Shown: positions 5,791-6,124 of the stretch, piece by piece
Position numbering within the stretch: position 1 is the stretch's first letter
Layout of the letters: the number at the start of each line of letters is the position of its first letter
Assembly: GCA_012026715.1 (NCBI GenBank)
Contig: VEPB01000069.1
Location: forward strand, 1 to 6,124
DNA from: Methylococcaceae bacterium
Lineage (GTDB): Bacteria > Pseudomonadota > Gammaproteobacteria > Methylococcales > Methylococcaceae
Direction: 5' to 3'
Length of the DNA stretch: 6,124 bases
The notes under the pieces: model-generated
The model's database searches: none
What the model was told of the DNA's origin: nothing
Seen by the model: the letters and a program-made list of their open reading frames with translations, nothing else
Program-made: the position numbers and the translations under genes

Positions 5791-6124
5791 TTATTCGGGG
5801 AAAGTGACCGTCACCTTGACCGGCTCGTCGGTGCGGTTTACTTCATGCACCGTTTTGCCTTCCACTACGACATCGTGCCAGAGAGCGTCGCCTGGATTGA
5901 TGCCGCCCACCACGAATTTATAGTACCCGGTGACCGGCGGAATAAAGGTGATTTCGACAGTTCCGGCTACACCGTCCTGGATACGGTTGATGAACGACTG
6001 ATCATAGTCGGCCGGCAAGATACCCAGATCGGTCTTCACAGTTTGCCCGTCCTCCGTGATCTTGACGCCTTCCATGCCGTCCCGGTCGAAGCCATTGGTG
6101 ATGAAATCCCATTTCAGGACCCCC
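5791..6124 (-). CDS. C-terminal end of unrecognised, probably exported beta-rich protein (partial)
   Basis: The reading frame stays open to the right edge of the window, so the start and most of the gene are missing; about 111 codons remain before TAA at 5793-5791. The visible part begins GVLKWDFITNGFDRDG and continues through alternating hydrophobic and polar stretches (GTVEITFIPPVTGYYKFVVGG, ALWHDVVVEGKTVHEV, VKVTVTFPE), which suggests a beta-sandwich or adhesion-like terminal domain. There is no cysteine in the visible part, and no membrane anchor or sorting signal at the C-terminus. An ATG at 6075 lies inside this frame and is unlikely to be the start, because the upstream codons read on as plausible protein. 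I do not recognise the family. It is on the same strand as the peroxidase, but the 356-base gap with a hairpin suggests a separate transcript. Confidence 0.7.
   Translation of the reverse strand, partial: GVLKWDFITNGFDRDGMEGVKITEDGQTVKTDLGILPADYDQSFINRIQDGVAGTVEITFIPPVTGYYKFVVGGINPGDALWHDVVVEGKTVHEVNRTDEPVKVTVTFPE

Overview
This is a GC-rich bacterial window in which every convincing gene lies on the minus strand, so transcription reads from the right edge to the left. The layout and proteins point to a Gram-negative, probably a gammaproteobacterial methanotroph (Methylococcaceae-like). The reason is a large di-haem peroxidase of the BCCP/MauG superfamily next to two exported proteins that resemble the copper-repressible CorA/MopE group. 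This assignment rests on gene context and remembered family features, not on a database search.

In the direction of transcription: (i) 6124-5791, the C-terminal end of an unrecognised, probably exported beta-rich protein, cut by the window edge; (ii) 5790-5435, a 356-base gap with a long, nearly perfect hairpin and a doubtful small reading frame; (iii) 5434-3320, the di-haem peroxidase with a signal peptide and two CxxCH haem sites; (iv) 3319-3134, a structured spacer with two predicted RNA folds; (v) 3133-2078, exported CorA/MopE-like protein 1 with a Cys/His/Met/Trp-rich C-terminal tail; (vi) 2011-656, exported CorA/MopE-like protein 2, a paralogue with about 180 extra residues inserted between two conserved cysteines; (vii) a hairpin at 648-628; (viii) 576-109, a cytoplasmic DUF1348 (NTF2-like fold) protein, probably unrelated in function; (ix) 108-1, no gene seen.

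The working model for iii-vi is a cell-surface or periplasmic copper-handling module. Two duplicated beta-rich binding proteins keep a conserved His...Trp...His set that parallels the His/His/kynurenine copper site of MopE and CorA. The neighbouring MauG-like peroxidase is a candidate for the enzyme that oxidises the tryptophan. The two paralogues differ by accessory regions placed at different points, which suggests they have diverged in function. Copper control, the metal site and the peroxidase-substrate relationship are inferences.
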